Positions 8,434 to 17,259 of a stretch of 43,822 bases of DNA are shown here, piece after piece (the stretch's first letter is position 1; every line of letters begins with the position of its first letter). Under the pieces are notes generated by a model that was given only the letters and a program-made list of their open reading frames with translations, did not search any database and was not told the origin of the DNA. The stretch covers positions 1 through 43,822 of the IMG/VR virus record IMGVR_UViG_3300037487_001578; one strand, 5' to 3'. The translations under genes and the position numbers were made by a program. Origin of the DNA: a virus.

Positions 8434-9758
8434 TGGCATTATCGGACATTATGCAGTCATTACTAGGACAACAAGCGGAGGCTGCACAACCCGCTACTCC
8501 TACGCCTGACATGACTAAATTCATGGCAGGTCTTATGGCTCCTCAAGATACTACTCCGTCTCCGTTGATGAAAGCACAAGAAAGACCAAAATCTCTTTCT
8601 AATCCTCAGATAACAGCTAAACCTAAAAAGAAAACTCCTCTACAAACTAAGAAAGAAGAAAAGCCTTCTGATGTAAAACCCGCTGCTGAAGCCCCTGTTG
8701 AAATTGCAAAACCAGTTTTAGACCCAACTACATTAGCCGCTACCGACTCAGTTTCAAGATTAAACGAGATGAGAAAAAAGTTTGCGGAGTTAACTGCTAT
8801 TGGAAGTCCTGGTGAGTCTTTAACACAAAAGCAATTTACAAATCTTGTACCTAATGATGTCGATTTTAATAGAGCGGTGAATCAGGGATTAAACATGGAA
8901 GCAGCAGCCATGCCTGAAGACGTTCTAAATACTGAGCAAAATAGATATGTTCAGGATACTGCTAAAAAACTTCTTGAAGAGAAAATGGCAAGTCCATATC
9001 GTAATGTGGATCTTGAAAGAATGGATAAACTTAGTGCAGCTCTTATGGGAGCTAAAGCACTAGGAATGAAAAATGAACCTTCTCCTCAAGAAGAATTGAT
9101 GTCATTGGCTAAGATGAATCAACTTAAACAAGCCTACGACCAATTTAAAGCTAAAGAAGTCGGAGACTACACTACTCGTATTCTTACTCCGTACAATGTT
9201 GGTGGAGCTACTTATACTGTTCCACAACCACCTGCTCCTAGAACTGGAGGAAAGCCTAAAGAGGTTCGTGGTCCTGAAATTACTAAAGCTGCGGAAGCGG
9301 GAAGAAAAGCTCTTGAAACCCAAGGATATGTTCAACAAATGGCTGAACTACTTAAGAAACCTTGGAGCTACGAAAATTCTTCTAAGTACGATACTTTAGT
9401 TAATAACGTAGTTAATAGAGTAAAAGAATTAGAAAAATACGGTGCCAATTTCTCTGGTATTGAGCAAACTTTATCAAGAGCGAATATGCCTGCTAGCTAT
9501 AATTTAGCTAAAATTCAAGGAAGTGCTGGGATGTTTAATAAAGCAGCCACTCTTGAAGCATTTGGGCAATCGCTTGGAGAAAAAGGTGTTCAAGAAAGAA
9601 AAAATCTTGATCTAGTATATACTCGACCTGGGGAACCTCAATTTGTAAATCAAGTATTTGAAGGTACAAAATCTGTTTCTCAAGCAGGTAAAATTGTAAA
9701 AGAAGTTCCTAAGAATATTAAAGATATTCTAGACAAAGTTAAAGGAGGTAAGAAGTAA
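8433..9758 (+). CDS. Putative internal virion protein, long and helical
   Basis: A 441-residue protein. Residues about 30-110 are low-complexity, rich in Pro and Lys (PKSLSNPQITAKPKKKTPLQ...EEKPSDVKPAAEAPVEI) and probably disordered. The rest is predicted helical with many Lys/Glu (MRKKFAELTAIG, AKKLLEEKMASPYRN). It is coupled to both neighbours by one-base TAATG overlaps. Disordered plus long helical composition next to glycine-rich proteins fits the larger ejection proteins of podoviruses. No enzyme motif, such as a lytic transglycosylase, was seen. Confidence 0.5.
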   Translation: MALSDIMQSLLGQQAEAAQPATPTPDMTKFMAGLMAPQDTTPSPLMKAQERPKSLSNPQITAKPKKKTPLQTKKEEKPSDVKPAAEAPVEIAKPVLDPTTLAATDSVSRLNEMRKKFAELTAIGSPGESLTQKQFTNLVPNDVDFNRAVNQGLNMEAAAMPEDVLNTEQNRYVQDTAKKLLEEKMASPYRNVDLERMDKLSAALMGAKALGMKNEPSPQEELMSLAKMNQLKQAYDQFKAKEVGDYTTRILTPYNVGGATYTVPQPPAPRTGGKPKEVRGPEITKAAEAGRKALETQGYVQQMAELLKKPWSYENSSKYDTLVNNVVNRVKELEKYGANFSGIEQTLSRANMPASYNLAKIQGSAGMFNKAATLEAFGQSLGEKGVQERKNLDLVYTRPGEPQFVNQVFEGTKSVSQAGKIVKEVPKNIKDILDKVKGGKK

Positions 9759-11884
9759 TGGCTGACTTATCACCAGAAGATTTAAGTGCTTTAAAAGGCC
9801 ACGTTAAATCTTTATACCCCGGAATGACTGACGATAATTTGAAAAATATTAACCAAGAAGAAATGGTTCAACTTGTTACACACGCCACTCAAACAGGAGT
9901 AAGCCCACAGGAAGAAGAAGCGTATGGGTCAACCCCCGCAGCGATAGCTAATGAGGCTTTACAAGCTATTACGGGAGATAATCTCCCTGCCATTGCTGCT
10001 GGAATAAATGCACCTTTTTCAGATCAATCTTATGAAGATTTAAAAAAGCTTTACGAAGAACAGATCAAGAAAAATATAGAAACACATCCAATAGCTGCAA
10101 AAGGGCTTGGTTTACCAGCAGGGTTATTTGCTGGTGGCGAGTTAATGAAGGCTCTAGGTATTGGTGGAAAAGCTGTAACTAAATTTGGATCACCTTTATT
10201 CAATAGAATGCTTACAGGTGCAAAACAAGGTGCCACAACGGGAGCAGCAAGCGGAGCAATACAAAACTCTGGTTCACCAGAAGCTTTCTACGAGTCACCA
10301 GAAGCAGCTATGCAAAAGGCACTTCAGATTGGTGGTGGAGCTGCTATTGGTGGAGTATTAGGAGCAGGAGGAGGGGGTCTAGCTGCGGGATTTGAAAAAC
10401 TTGGTAAGAATATATTTTCTACACCGTTTAGAAAAATAGATGCCCAGCTTCATAAAGAAAATCCAGAACTTGGTAAAAAACAATTCTCCGATCTTCTTTG
10501 GAAATATAAAACAAGTGGTGACTATGGGGATGTCCAAAAAGCAATGGAGTTAGTTGCTAAAGAAGAAAAGTATCCAGTCATCCAAGAAATGAAAAGACGT
10601 GTAGATGAAGGCACTCTTGGAATTGAAGGAAAAGACTTAGTTGATATGCTTAAAAAAGCTATTTCTCCTAAAACTGGGGAAGGCATTGAAGCTGGAAGTG
10701 TGTCGAACTGGATTGATAACCAAATTGAAGCCCATTACATTGCTAAAGGTATTCCAGAAGAAGCTGCTAAAGTAGCTGCTAATAGAGAGGCTATTCGACA
10801 AGCTAAACTTCATAATGAAGCTATAGCGCAACAAGAATTACCATTTATGGACACAGCACAAAAAACTGTAACAACAGCTGTACCTCTAACTGCACCTGAA
10901 AAAGCAATGCCACCAATTGAGCCCATTAATTTTAGTATGTATCCTGAGCAAACTAATTTACAGCTAAAAAACTTAATTACTGGGGTAGAAATTAATCCAG
11001 AAATTGCTAATAGAGGAGCTATTGGTGATGCCTATAAATCTATGGGTATGAGTATTCCTGAAGGACCTCAAAAAGGTTTAGTAATGCCAGTCAGATCTCC
11101 GTACATTGTACCTGAAGCAGAAAGACCAATATTTGGTGCGCTTCAATCTGAAATGACAAATGCAAATATTTTACCAGCAGAAAAAAGAAGTCTTGGTGAA
11201 GGGGTTATTAAAACAATCGAATTTAGCCCTCCAGGACATCAATTAGAAATGGGGTTTCCTACAATAAAACAAATGCCTATGGAAGTTCCAATGCCTATTC
11301 CTGAAAAGGGAGAAAAAGTTGCCTTCTCTGATTTGTCTGACTTTGTTAGAAAACTACAAGGTGAGGCAACATGGAATCCAATTAGTGCTGGGACTACAGA
11401 AAAGACTAAAGGTGGTCTATTCAGAAATGTAGCTACAAAAGCAAGAGAAGTGCGTAATAAAATGGCTAAAGAAGTTGCCCCGGAACTTTATCCAAAATAT
11501 GAAGCAGTACAAAAAGAATTAGGGACTATTGCAGCGGCAAGAAACCCACTTACTTCTTTGGTTAAAGCAGAGGAATCTAGTCCTTTTCTTCCATATAGAG
11601 ATGCAGTAATCGGAGCAGGGTTAGCAAATTTAGTTAGCAATGCAGGCCCCGGTTCTATAGGATCTAATAAAGATTGGTCTTACTGGGATTGGTTAACAGG
11701 TGCAGGACTTGTTGCGGGAGCAATGCGATCCCCCAGAGCAGGTCAAAGAATAGGTAAAATAGTTAGTGGGATTGGTAGTAAAGTCATTTCTCCAATGTCT
11801 GCTCCTGTATCAGCTAAAGCCGCTCAGAGTATTCTTCAAGCTATTCCGGAATATTTAAAACCTAATGAGGAACCACAACCATGA
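9758..11884 (+). CDS. Putative large internal virion / ejection protein with membrane-active glycine-rich segments
   Basis: A 708-residue protein, the longest of the ejection-like block. Two regions stand out: a small-residue stretch GLGLPAGLFAGGELMKALG (about residues 115-133), and a glycine-rich stretch ALQIGGGAAIGGVLGAGG (about 189-206) that could insert into or cross membranes. The C-terminal part contains WDWLTGAGLVAGAMRSPRAG, another hydrophobic hairpin. The remainder is helical and charged. The next gene overlaps by 4 bases (ATGA). The role in ejection is inferred from composition and location; a tail-tip or lytic function cannot be excluded. Confidence 0.5.
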   Translation: MADLSPEDLSALKGHVKSLYPGMTDDNLKNINQEEMVQLVTHATQTGVSPQEEEAYGSTPAAIANEALQAITGDNLPAIAAGINAPFSDQSYEDLKKLYEEQIKKNIETHPIAAKGLGLPAGLFAGGELMKALGIGGKAVTKFGSPLFNRMLTGAKQGATTGAASGAIQNSGSPEAFYESPEAAMQKALQIGGGAAIGGVLGAGGGGLAAGFEKLGKNIFSTPFRKIDAQLHKENPELGKKQFSDLLWKYKTSGDYGDVQKAMELVAKEEKYPVIQEMKRRVDEGTLGIEGKDLVDMLKKAISPKTGEGIEAGSVSNWIDNQIEAHYIAKGIPEEAAKVAANREAIRQAKLHNEAIAQQELPFMDTAQKTVTTAVPLTAPEKAMPPIEPINFSMYPEQTNLQLKNLITGVEINPEIANRGAIGDAYKSMGMSIPEGPQKGLVMPVRSPYIVPEAERPIFGALQSEMTNANILPAEKRSLGEGVIKTIEFSPPGHQLEMGFPTIKQMPMEVPMPIPEKGEKVAFSDLSDFVRKLQGEATWNPISAGTTEKTKGGLFRNVATKAREVRNKMAKEVAPELYPKYEAVQKELGTIAAARNPLTSLVKAEESSPFLPYRDAVIGAGLANLVSNAGPGSIGSNKDWSYWDWLTGAGLVAGAMRSPRAGQRIGKIVSGIGSKVISPMSAPVSAKAAQSILQAIPEYLKPNEEPQP

Positions 11885-12228
11885 AGCAAATGAAATTAGA
11901 AATTAAAATGGTCCACGGACAAGACCCCGCAGAAGCACTTTCTAGTATGGTTAAAAAAATTAAAGGTATATCTTCCATTAAAGACCTTAGAGCACTTCAA
12001 GAGCAGGTATCTAAAGAAGGCTATGGAGTACCTGAAGATATGATGACTGAAGAACCCGCTTCTGAAGAAGAATCTGCTGCACATGAAGCTATGCCCGGGG
12101 ATGTTCAAGAAGATTATAATGAAGGGGAGACTGAAAATACTCCCGACGATAAAGCTGAAAAAGAAGACAAACAGAAAAGAATTAAGAATTCTAAACATCC
12201 TACAACTGTAGGAAGGATGATGAAGTAA
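11881..12228 (+). CDS. Hypothetical acidic protein
   Basis: A 115-residue protein overlapping the ejection-protein gene by 4 bases. The N-terminal third is structured (MKLEIKMVHGQDPAEALSSMVKKIKGI). The rest is very acidic and probably disordered (EEPASEEESAAHEAMPGDVQEDYNEGETEN) with a short basic tail (KEDKQKRIKNSKHPTTVGR). The acidic centre with a basic tail resembles chaperones or packaged partners of DNA-binding virion proteins, but no family is recognised. Confidence 0.5.
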   Translation: MKQMKLEIKMVHGQDPAEALSSMVKKIKGISSIKDLRALQEQVSKEGYGVPEDMMTEEPASEEESAAHEAMPGDVQEDYNEGETENTPDDKAEKEDKQKRIKNSKHPTTVGRMMK

Positions 12229-12593
12229 TGGCTGAAATCATGGATGGGGTAGCCCCGACTAAGCAAAATACTGACACATCTTTTTCTGATATGTTAAATC
12301 AAAAAACAAACTTAGATTCAGTACAAGAAATTGTTAAGAGTAAAGGTTTGTCTAAAAGTAAAAAAATGATAATGCTCGCTCAACTTGGCTATTCTATGGA
12401 AGATGCTAAGAAGTTAGTGGAGACTTTTAAGCCTAAAGAAGACACACCACCTGATGAGATGTTCTTAGACTCTGATAAAGCTAAAAAAGAACCAAGTTCT
12501 CATGTACCTATGCAACCTAAAGTAAGTGCACCAGCTCTTGCTCCTGCTGCGCCTTCATTTGGTAAGAAAATGAAAAAAGGTAAAATGTTTTAG
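12228..12593 (+). CDS. Hypothetical protein, last gene of the structural operon
   Basis: A 121-residue protein starting with a one-base TAATG overlap. It contains a short helical region (VQEIVKSKGLSKSKKMIMLAQLGYSMEDAKKLVETF) that could be a small helix-turn-helix-like bundle, then a Pro/Ala-rich tail ending FGKKMKKGKMF, strongly basic. It converges with the minus-strand nuclease gene; the two coding regions overlap by 4 bases. The function is unknown, possibly a minor virion protein. Confidence 0.5.
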   Translation: MAEIMDGVAPTKQNTDTSFSDMLNQKTNLDSVQEIVKSKGLSKSKKMIMLAQLGYSMEDAKKLVETFKPKEDTPPDEMFLDSDKAKKEPSSHVPMQPKVSAPALAPAAPSFGKKMKKGKMF

Positions 12594-12898
12594 ATGATAC
12601 AGAGCCTAGTAATTTTAGAGTAAATTTGCTTCCAATTACTAGGCTCTGCTGTAAAACCATGCCCATTAGAAGATTCAATTCTATTTAGATTGTATGTCTG
12701 CAAAGGATCGGCTTCTAAGCCTTTTTCTCTTTTAAGTTCAAGAGCCACAAAATTACCATTTGCACATATTAAATAATCAGGTGTACCTCTAATACCTACT
12801 TGCTGGATCTTAACAAACCAAAGTACCCCTTTTTTCTCAAGCTTTTCTAGGTCTTTTCTAACTCTTCCTGAGAAGACTGTTTCTGCTTTTCTAGCCAT
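12590..12898 (-). CDS. VRR-NUC domain endonuclease (Holliday junction resolvase-like)
   Basis: A 102-residue single-domain protein with the VRR-NUC signature of the PD-(D/E)xK nuclease superfamily: G38-T-P-D41 ('GIRGTPDYLIC') followed by the E-x-K pair in 'FVALELKRE' (E54, K56). The N-terminal helix (VFSGRVRKDLEKLEKKG) is also typical. Phage proteins of this type cut branched or flap DNA during replication or packaging. Its start overlaps the 3' end of the DNA polymerase gene by 52 bases in another frame. It is the last gene of the replication operon and converges with the structural operon. Confidence 0.8.
   Translation of the reverse strand: MARKAETVFSGRVRKDLEKLEKKGVLWFVKIQQVGIRGTPDYLICANGNFVALELKREKGLEADPLQTYNLNRIESSNGHGFTAEPSNWKQIYSKITRLCII
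12600..12648. terminator. 15-bp perfect inverted repeat at a convergent junction (possible bidirectional terminator)
   Basis: The arms CAGAGCCTAGTAATT (12600-12614) and AATTACTAGGCTCTG (12634-12648) are exact reverse complements with a 19-base loop. They lie just past the end of the plus-strand structural operon and inside the last codons of the minus-strand nuclease gene. A hairpin this long is unlikely by chance in so small an interval. There is no strong T-run directly after either arm, so it may block or process transcripts rather than act as a textbook terminator. Confidence 0.55.
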
Positions 12899-14673
12899 TC
12901 GCTATAGTCCTCCATTTCAGACCAGCGTGTTCCTATTTCAATCCCTACATCCATTGGTAGAATGTCGTGAGTATAGGATTCTTTCATTATGGTAGCAAGC
13001 TTCGGGATCATATCTAACTCATTCTTATGCACATAAAATACAAGTTCATCATGCACACTAAGAACAAGTTTAGATTCTTTATCGCTTAAAAAATCCTCAC
13101 AGCCTATCATAGCAGTCTTTGTAATTTCAGAGCTACTTCCTTGAATAAGATAATTAACGGCTTTATAGGAATACTTCTTTTCAAACTTATAAATACGCCC
13201 GGCAATATTTGAAATCATACCTTTCTCAGCTTTACGCATAACTCTTCCTATGAAAGATTCTACATTCCTTAAGCCCTTAAAGTATTCATTTCTAAGCTCT
13301 TGTCCTTCAGCTAAAGATACTCCAAGTGCCCCCGCTAATTTAGTCACGCCCATTGAGTATAAAAGACCGAAGGAAATGGTTTTAGCCTGCTTACGTGATA
13401 CGCCTACTAGATCAGCAGTAGCTTGATGTACGTCTTTACCTGCAATGATCTCATCAGCTAGTACCTTCTCACCTGCCATATCAAGCATCATACGCATTTC
13501 TTGAGCTTGGTAATCTATAGATACAATATAGAAATCAGGAGGAGATATAAAGCAGCCCCGGATAGGAAATTCAGAATCATCATCATTGGACACATTCTGA
13601 AGGTTCGGAGACGAACAGCTTAGTCGTCCTGTAGATGTTTGAGATTGTCTAAAATTTGTATGGATGATTCTATTGTTGTCCGAGAGGTGGATAAAGTTGG
13701 CATAATACGTCCCACTCTTTTTATATGCCTTTCTATAGCGGATAATTGCCTTTGCAACTGGGTGTTCAACAGAACTAAGGAACGAATCTGTAAAAGACAC
13801 ATTTCCTTTCTCTGTTCTAGGTGCGGATCGGATAATATCTGAAGTAACTCCGAAAATCTCAATGAGTGCTTTTGAAGAGTCGATAAATGTTCTTCCTGTA
13901 ATTTCCTCAATTTCAGTTCTTGCACATTTATGTCTATTTTCTTCGCTATGAAGTCCTTTACTTGTGTACTCGTAGTCAAGCAATACTCCTCGTCGTTCCA
14001 TGTGGAACAATGTCTTGAGTAAATCTTCCTCTTTTTTAATAACTTTGAAAATACTTTTATCACCTGATAAGGAACGATTATATGTATCTAATGTACATAG
14101 TTTATTATTAAGGAATATAAATCCATCATAAGTGACTCTAGCATCTATAGAAGCATATCTATAGAGTATCTCGTCGGGCACTATATCAAAGCGAGGTATT
14201 TTTTCTAATTCTCCATTAGGTAATTTGTCATATCTATATGCTTTATTTTTTTGTATCCATTTCTTAACAGTATCATCCTTAGGTATACCTACTAATTCTC
14301 CAGTAGCTTCTAGACCTACTCTTAGAGCATCGCTATCGTATAGGCGCATAAGAATAGTAGTATCTGAAATGCGGGCATTTAAAGAAACTAATGTCCTACG
14401 CTGACTTAGTGCCATGTGTAGGTCAAACTTAGTATTTGTTCCAATAAGATGTATTTCAGGGTCTTGGAGTAATTTATAAAATTCATCGTAGAAATTAGTT
14501 GTGTGCGTCCTTCTCAGATCTACTATAAATTCTTGTGTATCTGTAGCAAAAGCCCATAGAAAGGCGTAGTCACCTTTTTGCCAATTTAATCCTGTAGTCT
14601 CTGAATCGAATGAAAATTTCTTGGCCTGTTTTAAAAGATCAAATAAAACTGCATGGTTTTCTATGACTGTCAT
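12847..14673 (-). CDS. DNA polymerase, family A (Pol I/T7-like) with 3'-5' exonuclease domain
   Basis: A 608-residue replicative polymerase. The exonuclease domain at residues about 15-190 carries D23-x-E25 (FDSETTGL), D84 (TKFDLHMAL) and the Exo III pair Y173...D177 (YASIDA). The polymerase domain has motif A with D387 (YIVSIDYQAQEMR), TSTGRLS (347-353), motif B R427...K431...F435-G436 (RKQAKTISFGLLY) and motif C H541-D-E543 (LSVHDELVF). All catalytic residues are present. Phages of this kind copy their own genome with this enzyme. It overlaps the upstream exonuclease gene by 4 bases and the nuclease gene downstream. Confidence 0.95.
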   Translation of the reverse strand: MTVIENHAVLFDLLKQAKKFSFDSETTGLNWQKGDYAFLWAFATDTQEFIVDLRRTHTTNFYDEFYKLLQDPEIHLIGTNTKFDLHMALSQRRTLVSLNARISDTTILMRLYDSDALRVGLEATGELVGIPKDDTVKKWIQKNKAYRYDKLPNGELEKIPRFDIVPDEILYRYASIDARVTYDGFIFLNNKLCTLDTYNRSLSGDKSIFKVIKKEEDLLKTLFHMERRGVLLDYEYTSKGLHSEENRHKCARTEIEEITGRTFIDSSKALIEIFGVTSDIIRSAPRTEKGNVSFTDSFLSSVEHPVAKAIIRYRKAYKKSGTYYANFIHLSDNNRIIHTNFRQSQTSTGRLSCSSPNLQNVSNDDDSEFPIRGCFISPPDFYIVSIDYQAQEMRMMLDMAGEKVLADEIIAGKDVHQATADLVGVSRKQAKTISFGLLYSMGVTKLAGALGVSLAEGQELRNEYFKGLRNVESFIGRVMRKAEKGMISNIAGRIYKFEKKYSYKAVNYLIQGSSSEITKTAMIGCEDFLSDKESKLVLSVHDELVFYVHKNELDMIPKLATIMKESYTHDILPMDVGIEIGTRWSEMEDYSEWLEKQKQSSQEELEKT

Positions 14674-15416
14674 AATAGACTAGGTGTCTTTCCTTTTCCA
14701 AGCATGATAACTGGAAAACTATATTTCTTATTTTCTTCAAACAAGTTTATTTCTCTAATTTTCTTTACCCATATTTTACGGTCTCCATCCCAATTATAAC
14801 CAGCTTTCTTAGCTAGGTCTTTGTTGTGAAAAGAAACATCTGCTCTTATCTCTACAAGAGGACTTGAGGCTGCTTGAGTAACTTTTTCTAAAGGAAATTT
14901 AAACAGTAACTTCATGCAAGCCATTGCGTCCGTTAAAGCTCGGTGCGGGAACGGATTTAAAAACTCAGCCTTATCCGCACATAAGAAAATAAGAGAATTG
15001 TTTTTAGGAGGGGCTTCATGTGGAAGGTCTACTCTTGTATCTACAATAGAACTAAATACTTCTATCTGGGCATGGGGCTTTAAAAAATCTAAGTACCTTT
15101 TTACTATCGGTAGGTCGTAGTCGATAATATTATGGCCTACAATAAACTGTGGTCTATAGGTATTTATAACATTCACCAAATCTAGAAAAGCTTCTTCGGG
15201 GTGTACTCCAAAACACTCTAATGTCTGTGGCTTAATACCTGTAATTTCTATGATGTCTTTAGAAAGAGATTCTTTGGTTAGGATTAAATGTGAGCGCATG
15301 ATGACCGGGGCTTCGTGAGATAACTCCGTATCGTAGAGAGCAAAGCCTAGTTCAATGACTTCACAAGTATTCACATCAAGACCCGTAGTCTCCGTATCTA
15401 ATGCTAAAAATCTCAT
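14670..15416 (-). CDS. DnaQ-like DEDDh 3'-5' exonuclease
   Basis: A 248-residue protein with an RNase T/DnaQ exonuclease domain: D7-x-E9 (FLALDTETTGLD), the middle Asp region 'FIVGHNIIDYDLPIV' (H95, D99) and Exo III H158...D163 (FPHRALTDA), giving the DEDDh class. After residue about 175 a C-terminal extension (ADVSFHNKDLAKKAGYNWDGDRKIWVKKI) resembles the small strand-rich tail seen in some exonuclease X-like proteins. It is coupled by a 4-base overlap to the polymerase, which already has its own exonuclease, so it may act in repair, primer removal or host DNA degradation. Confidence 0.9.
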   Translation of the reverse strand: MRFLALDTETTGLDVNTCEVIELGFALYDTELSHEAPVIMRSHLILTKESLSKDIIEITGIKPQTLECFGVHPEEAFLDLVNVINTYRPQFIVGHNIIDYDLPIVKRYLDFLKPHAQIEVFSSIVDTRVDLPHEAPPKNNSLIFLCADKAEFLNPFPHRALTDAMACMKLLFKFPLEKVTQAASSPLVEIRADVSFHNKDLAKKAGYNWDGDRKIWVKKIREINLFEENKKYSFPVIMLGKGKTPSLL

Positions 15417-15425
15417 GGTGTGTCC

Positions 15426-15701
15426 TTAGTTTTGTAGATTAAAATGGCAGCTAACTAAATCCAAAAATTCATACTTTGGTGAAACGTCTTCTTCACTTAA
15501 AGTATCATGTAACTCAGAATTTACTATATCAAGGACAAACAAAAGAAACCCCTCTTGAATGATGTAGTCTCTTACCATTGCTGCGGGTTCCTTTGTTTCT
15601 ATATCAATAACTGCTATTGCACCAATACAGCTATCCCCGATGGTTATAATTTTATCCATCTTACAACTTTTGGGGATAGAAAACTGTATTATGTGATTCA
15701 C
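15426..15701 (-). CDS. Hypothetical protein
   Basis: A 91-residue protein beginning MNHIIQFSIPKSCK. It is mixed alpha/beta with an acidic C-terminal half (NSELHDTLSEEDVSPKYEFLDLVSCHF). Its start shares one base with the stop of the upstream probable ssDNA-binding protein gene. No domain was recognised. Its position between ssDNA-binding and exonuclease genes suggests a replication accessory role. Confidence 0.55.
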   Translation of the reverse strand: MNHIIQFSIPKSCKMDKIITIGDSCIGAIAVIDIETKEPAAMVRDYIIQEGFLLFVLDIVNSELHDTLSEEDVSPKYEFLDLVSCHFNLQN

Positions 15702-16447
15702 TAGAACTTTTCTACTATCTCTGCCTCAGTCTCAAGAGGAGCTTGTTTCTCTGTATCTTCAGAAGCTACTTGAGCCTTGCCAGCTCTGAATGTTTGATTC
15801 CAAGTATATAGAGTATTCACATGGGTCTCAAAATCCTTAGTAGGATAAGCACCTGCAAACTTAAATACAAAAAAGCTTCCTTTGTCATTTTTAACAAAAG
15901 CAGGAGTAAGTTTAACAGTATACATTGAAAAAGGCTTATTTATACGAGCAGCATTTGTCTTAAGAGTAAGAATATCCTTACCACAAGCATAAGAAGTCAT
16001 GCGGAATGATAACATGACTGGAAGAGAATCCAGTGCATTTATCTCTTTCTCTTGCATACCAAGAAGATTGATAGTCTCCATATTTTGGTATTCTACTCCT
16101 GCAATCACTTCCTCACGTGGACGGTTGGCATTGGCGGGTGTGTAGTCTTCTTGCTTAAGATATTCAAACTTACCATTTACTTTGTGCTGAATAGTCCAAG
16201 TCTTAAAAGTATGAATAGGTATAATAGAAAGAGGATCTTTCTCATCACCAACTTTAATTTCTGTAATATTATTAATTATATCACCTGCTTGTGCCTTACG
16301 AGTAGATACTAACTCACTCATTTGCTGCATTAAAAGCAGACGAGGAATGCGAATATCCTTTGCTTCAACTACGTCATCATCCCAAGACATATTTGTTAAG
16401 TCTTGTACTGCCAAATTATTTGCTTTAACTTCTACGATATTACTCAT
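15701..16447 (-). CDS. Probable single-stranded DNA-binding protein
   Basis: A 248-residue protein. It lies within the replication operon between small genes and the exonuclease/polymerase pair, and its strand-rich core (residues about 30-215) is compatible with an OB-fold. The C-terminal tail (EDTEKQAPLETEAEIVEKF) is acidic and ends in phenylalanine, the arrangement used by T7 gp2.5 and bacterial SSB to contact partners. These observations are seen in the sequence; the ssDNA-binding function is inferred from them and from context. It overlaps the upstream gene by 8 bases. Confidence 0.55.
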   Translation of the reverse strand: MSNIVEVKANNLAVQDLTNMSWDDDVVEAKDIRIPRLLLMQQMSELVSTRKAQAGDIINNITEIKVGDEKDPLSIIPIHTFKTWTIQHKVNGKFEYLKQEDYTPANANRPREEVIAGVEYQNMETINLLGMQEKEINALDSLPVMLSFRMTSYACGKDILTLKTNAARINKPFSMYTVKLTPAFVKNDKGSFFVFKFAGAYPTKDFETHVNTLYTWNQTFRAGKAQVASEDTEKQAPLETEAEIVEKF

Positions 16448-16793
16448 TGTCTAGCCCTTTCATTGCTTGCGCTAGTTTAGCGGTAACTACTTCTTCACCT
16501 TTTTCCTCTGCCATCCACTCAAAATAAGATTGCTCCCATTTTGACATAACATCAATATACGCTTGTGCAGAAGAAAGAAATTTATTCCTACACTCTACAT
16601 ACTCCCCGATATTTTCAAAAGTATCAGAAGGACCGTCTAAGCGCATATATGTAACTTTATCTCTAAGTGCACTAAGATTTTTAGACACTATTGATAGTTC
16701 TTCTATCCGTAAAACTAAAGATTCCCAGATCTTACTTTTACGAGTTTGCTCCATGCGCTGTTCTTCGGGATTTACATTAGGGTTGATAATCAT
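16440..16793 (-). CDS. Hypothetical helical protein in the replication operon
   Basis: A 117-residue protein, almost wholly helical and charged (WESLVLRIEELSIVSKNLSALRDKVTYMRLDG... NKFLSSAQAYIDVMSKWEQSYFEWM). It starts MIINPNVNPEEQRMEQ one base after the upstream gene and overlaps the ssDNA-binding candidate by 8 bases. No recognised domain. The tight coupling suggests a replication accessory factor. Confidence 0.55.
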   Translation of the reverse strand: MIINPNVNPEEQRMEQTRKSKIWESLVLRIEELSIVSKNLSALRDKVTYMRLDGPSDTFENIGEYVECRNKFLSSAQAYIDVMSKWEQSYFEWMAEEKGEEVVTAKLAQAMKGLDNE

Positions 16794-16794
16794 A

Positions 16795-17220
16795 CTAAAC
16801 CTTTCTAAAACTTAATCTTACTGAAGAAACTGGATTGTTAATACCTGGTATAGTAAAAAGAATATCACCATTTTCAATGGCTGCTTCTTTCTCTTTTCTA
16901 TACCAGCCATTTAGCCATTGGCTATTTACTGTAACAACTTCATCGTATATTCCAACGTCTTTCAAGTAACTGAAAAACTCTTGTTTGCTATCACCTTTAG
17001 GAACTGAGATAGAGTCATATACTGCTGTATAAATTGTACCATGTTCTGACACATATTTAGTCTTCTCAGAAGCCTCCAGCATAGTCATAGCCTTCTTTTC
17101 TTCTTTATCTAAATACTCCTGAACCTTAGCTACATCCGCTTTCTTAGCAGCTATCTCCGCTCTTAAAAGAGATATGTTCTCACATACCTTTTCAAAATCT
17201 TCTACTTTAATATCTTGCAT
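16795..17220 (-). CDS. Hypothetical protein with N-terminal coiled coil
   Basis: A 141-residue protein. Residues about 8-50 form a heptad-like coiled coil (FEKVCENISLLRAEIAAKKADVAKVQEYLDKEEKKAM). A small alpha/beta domain follows, with the stretch EFFSYLKDVGIYDEVVTVNSQWLNGWYRKEKE. I have the impression that this C-terminal pattern (FF.YL...V.VNS..LN.WYK.E) recurs in other phage replication clusters, but I cannot name the family. The ribosome binding site AAAGGGAAATC precedes the ATG. Confidence 0.55.
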   Translation of the reverse strand: MQDIKVEDFEKVCENISLLRAEIAAKKADVAKVQEYLDKEEKKAMTMLEASEKTKYVSEHGTIYTAVYDSISVPKGDSKQEFFSYLKDVGIYDEVVTVNSQWLNGWYRKEKEAAIENGDILFTIPGINNPVSSVRLSFRKV

Positions 17221-17259
17221 GATTTCCCTTTCATTAGGACTAAAATTAAACTAATTTAT

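Noticed and set aside
13620-14063. 147-residue minus-strand frame inside the DNA polymerase gene
   Set aside because: The polymerase frame has all catalytic motifs here; this is an out-of-frame shadow.
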